DNA of 64,000 nt, from positions 1-64,000 of the forward strand of contig NZ_CP015412.1 in NCBI RefSeq assembly GCF_001750165.1, in the 5' to 3' direction. Both the position numbers and the translations under genes were made by a program. Shown in pieces: positions 63,632-64,000 of this stretch. The first letter of the stretch is position 1, and each line of letters opens with the position of its first letter. Under the pieces are notes generated by a model. That model was not told the DNA's origin, searched no databases, and saw nothing but the letters and a program-made list of their open reading frames with translations. The stretch comes from Pseudoalteromonas luteoviolacea (GTDB taxonomy: Bacteria; Pseudomonadota; Gammaproteobacteria; Enterobacterales; Alteromonadaceae).

Positions 63632-64000
63632 GTGCGACAAAAAATAATAATAAACGAGCGAGTTATTGATACCGCGAGAAATCAAATCACCTATAAAAAC
63701 CAACCGCAGATCTTGCCGCCTAAAGTGATTGCGGTTTTATATTGCTTGGCCAAAAGACAGGGGCAAGTGGTCAGCCATGATGAGATGATTGACGAGGTTT
63801 GGAACAGCGTCGTTGTGTCACCTAATTCGCTACAGCGTGCTATTGCTGAACTGCGAAAGGCACTTGGCGATGACGGTAAAGCGCAGGCCATCATTAAAAC
63901 GCACTCAAAGCAAGGCTATAGCTTAGAAGCTGAAGTTTTATGGAGCGAACAACAAACCAAGCCAGTAATAAAGGCGCATACACATGCCAAGAAAGCCACA
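63632..64000 (+). CDS. CadC-like winged-helix regulator, 3' end beyond the window
   Basis: The frame is open from a GTG at 63632-63634 to the right edge (123 codons). It encodes an OmpR/CadC-type winged-helix domain (PPKVIAVLYCLAKRQGQVV, MIDEVWNSVVVSPNSLQRAI, IIKTHSKQGYSLEAE), followed by the start of a linker. By analogy with the two full-length members in this window, a membrane helix and periplasmic sensor should follow. No ATG is available near the domain start, so GTG is the best choice. It is divergent from the esterase/TPR gene with a 171-bp shared upstream region. Confidence 0.85.
   Translation, partial: MRQKIIINERVIDTARNQITYKNQPQILPPKVIAVLYCLAKRQGQVVSHDEMIDEVWNSVVVSPNSLQRAIAELRKALGDDGKAQAIIKTHSKQGYSLEAEVLWSEQQTKPVIKAHTHAKKAT

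Overview
The window looks like chromosomal DNA of a marine gammaproteobacterium, most plausibly a Pseudoalteromonas or close relative. The evidence is moderate-to-low G+C, TonB-dependent receptors of the Xanthomonas/Caulobacter type, several S9-like peptidases and serine hydrolases, CadC/ToxR-like membrane regulators, a RhtA-type exporter, and a GH18-LPMO-ChiA cluster that resembles the chitin degradation cluster of that genus. The genus is inferred from gene content. No rRNA, tRNA, insertion sequence, CRISPR array or prophage was seen.

Layout. 1-6.6 kb: the end-truncated gene of a DUF1800 lipoprotein, an exported beta-lactamase-fold hydrolase, two tandem paralogous small membrane proteins, an exported unknown protein, a DUF218 (YdcF-like) protein with an overlapping small ORF, and an exported alpha/beta hydrolase. 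6.8-14.6 kb: an S41 protease/beta-lactamase-fold fusion lipoprotein, an FGE-fold protein lacking the catalytic cysteines, a CadC-like TPR regulator and a class III adenylate cyclase. 14.9-24.6 kb: an S9 peptidase, a TonB-dependent receptor with a divergent CadC-like regulator, a lipoprotein, and a TetR regulator divergent from an exported haloalkane-dehalogenase-like enzyme, with two matching palindromes between them. 24.9-27.1 kb: a small probable defence locus with an AbiTii-domain protein, a TIR-domain protein and a start-less gene remnant between them.

27.4-46 kb: a Sel1/TonB-C protein, a second TonB-dependent receptor, a ThrE-type exporter, a LacI regulator abutting a glycosyltransferase, an S9-like protein that has lost its nucleophilic serine, RhtA, a BMT5-like (DUF2431) protein with a zinc finger, a cytoplasmic CZB-type chemoreceptor, a diguanylate cyclase, a DUF3429 membrane protein, and ahpC-ahpF. 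46.1-49 kb: a Maf/DUF115-type glycosyltransferase gene followed 9 bp later by a gene for an exported protein with 19 perfect GDSFGA hexapeptides. This pair is the best candidate here for an undescribed modification system. 49-60.5 kb: a DM13 protein, then the chitin/shell-degradation cluster of chitinase, AA10 LPMO, ChiA and M4 metalloprotease, which together carry eight CBM5/12-like domains. 60.6-64 kb: a DUF418 membrane protein, a 57-residue GG-leader peptide with three cysteines, an esterase-fold/TPR protein and the start of another CadC-like regulator.

Functional picture. The chitin cluster supplies endo- and exo-chitinase, oxidative cleavage and proteolysis, all aimed at the substrate by related binding modules, which suits breakdown of crustacean shell. 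The receptors, exported peptidases and hydrolases fit a scavenger of polymers and peptides. Several transcription units are controlled by one-component membrane regulators or local repressors. The AbiTii/TIR locus, the repeat-protein locus and the GG-leader peptide are the accessory parts most worth experimental attention.
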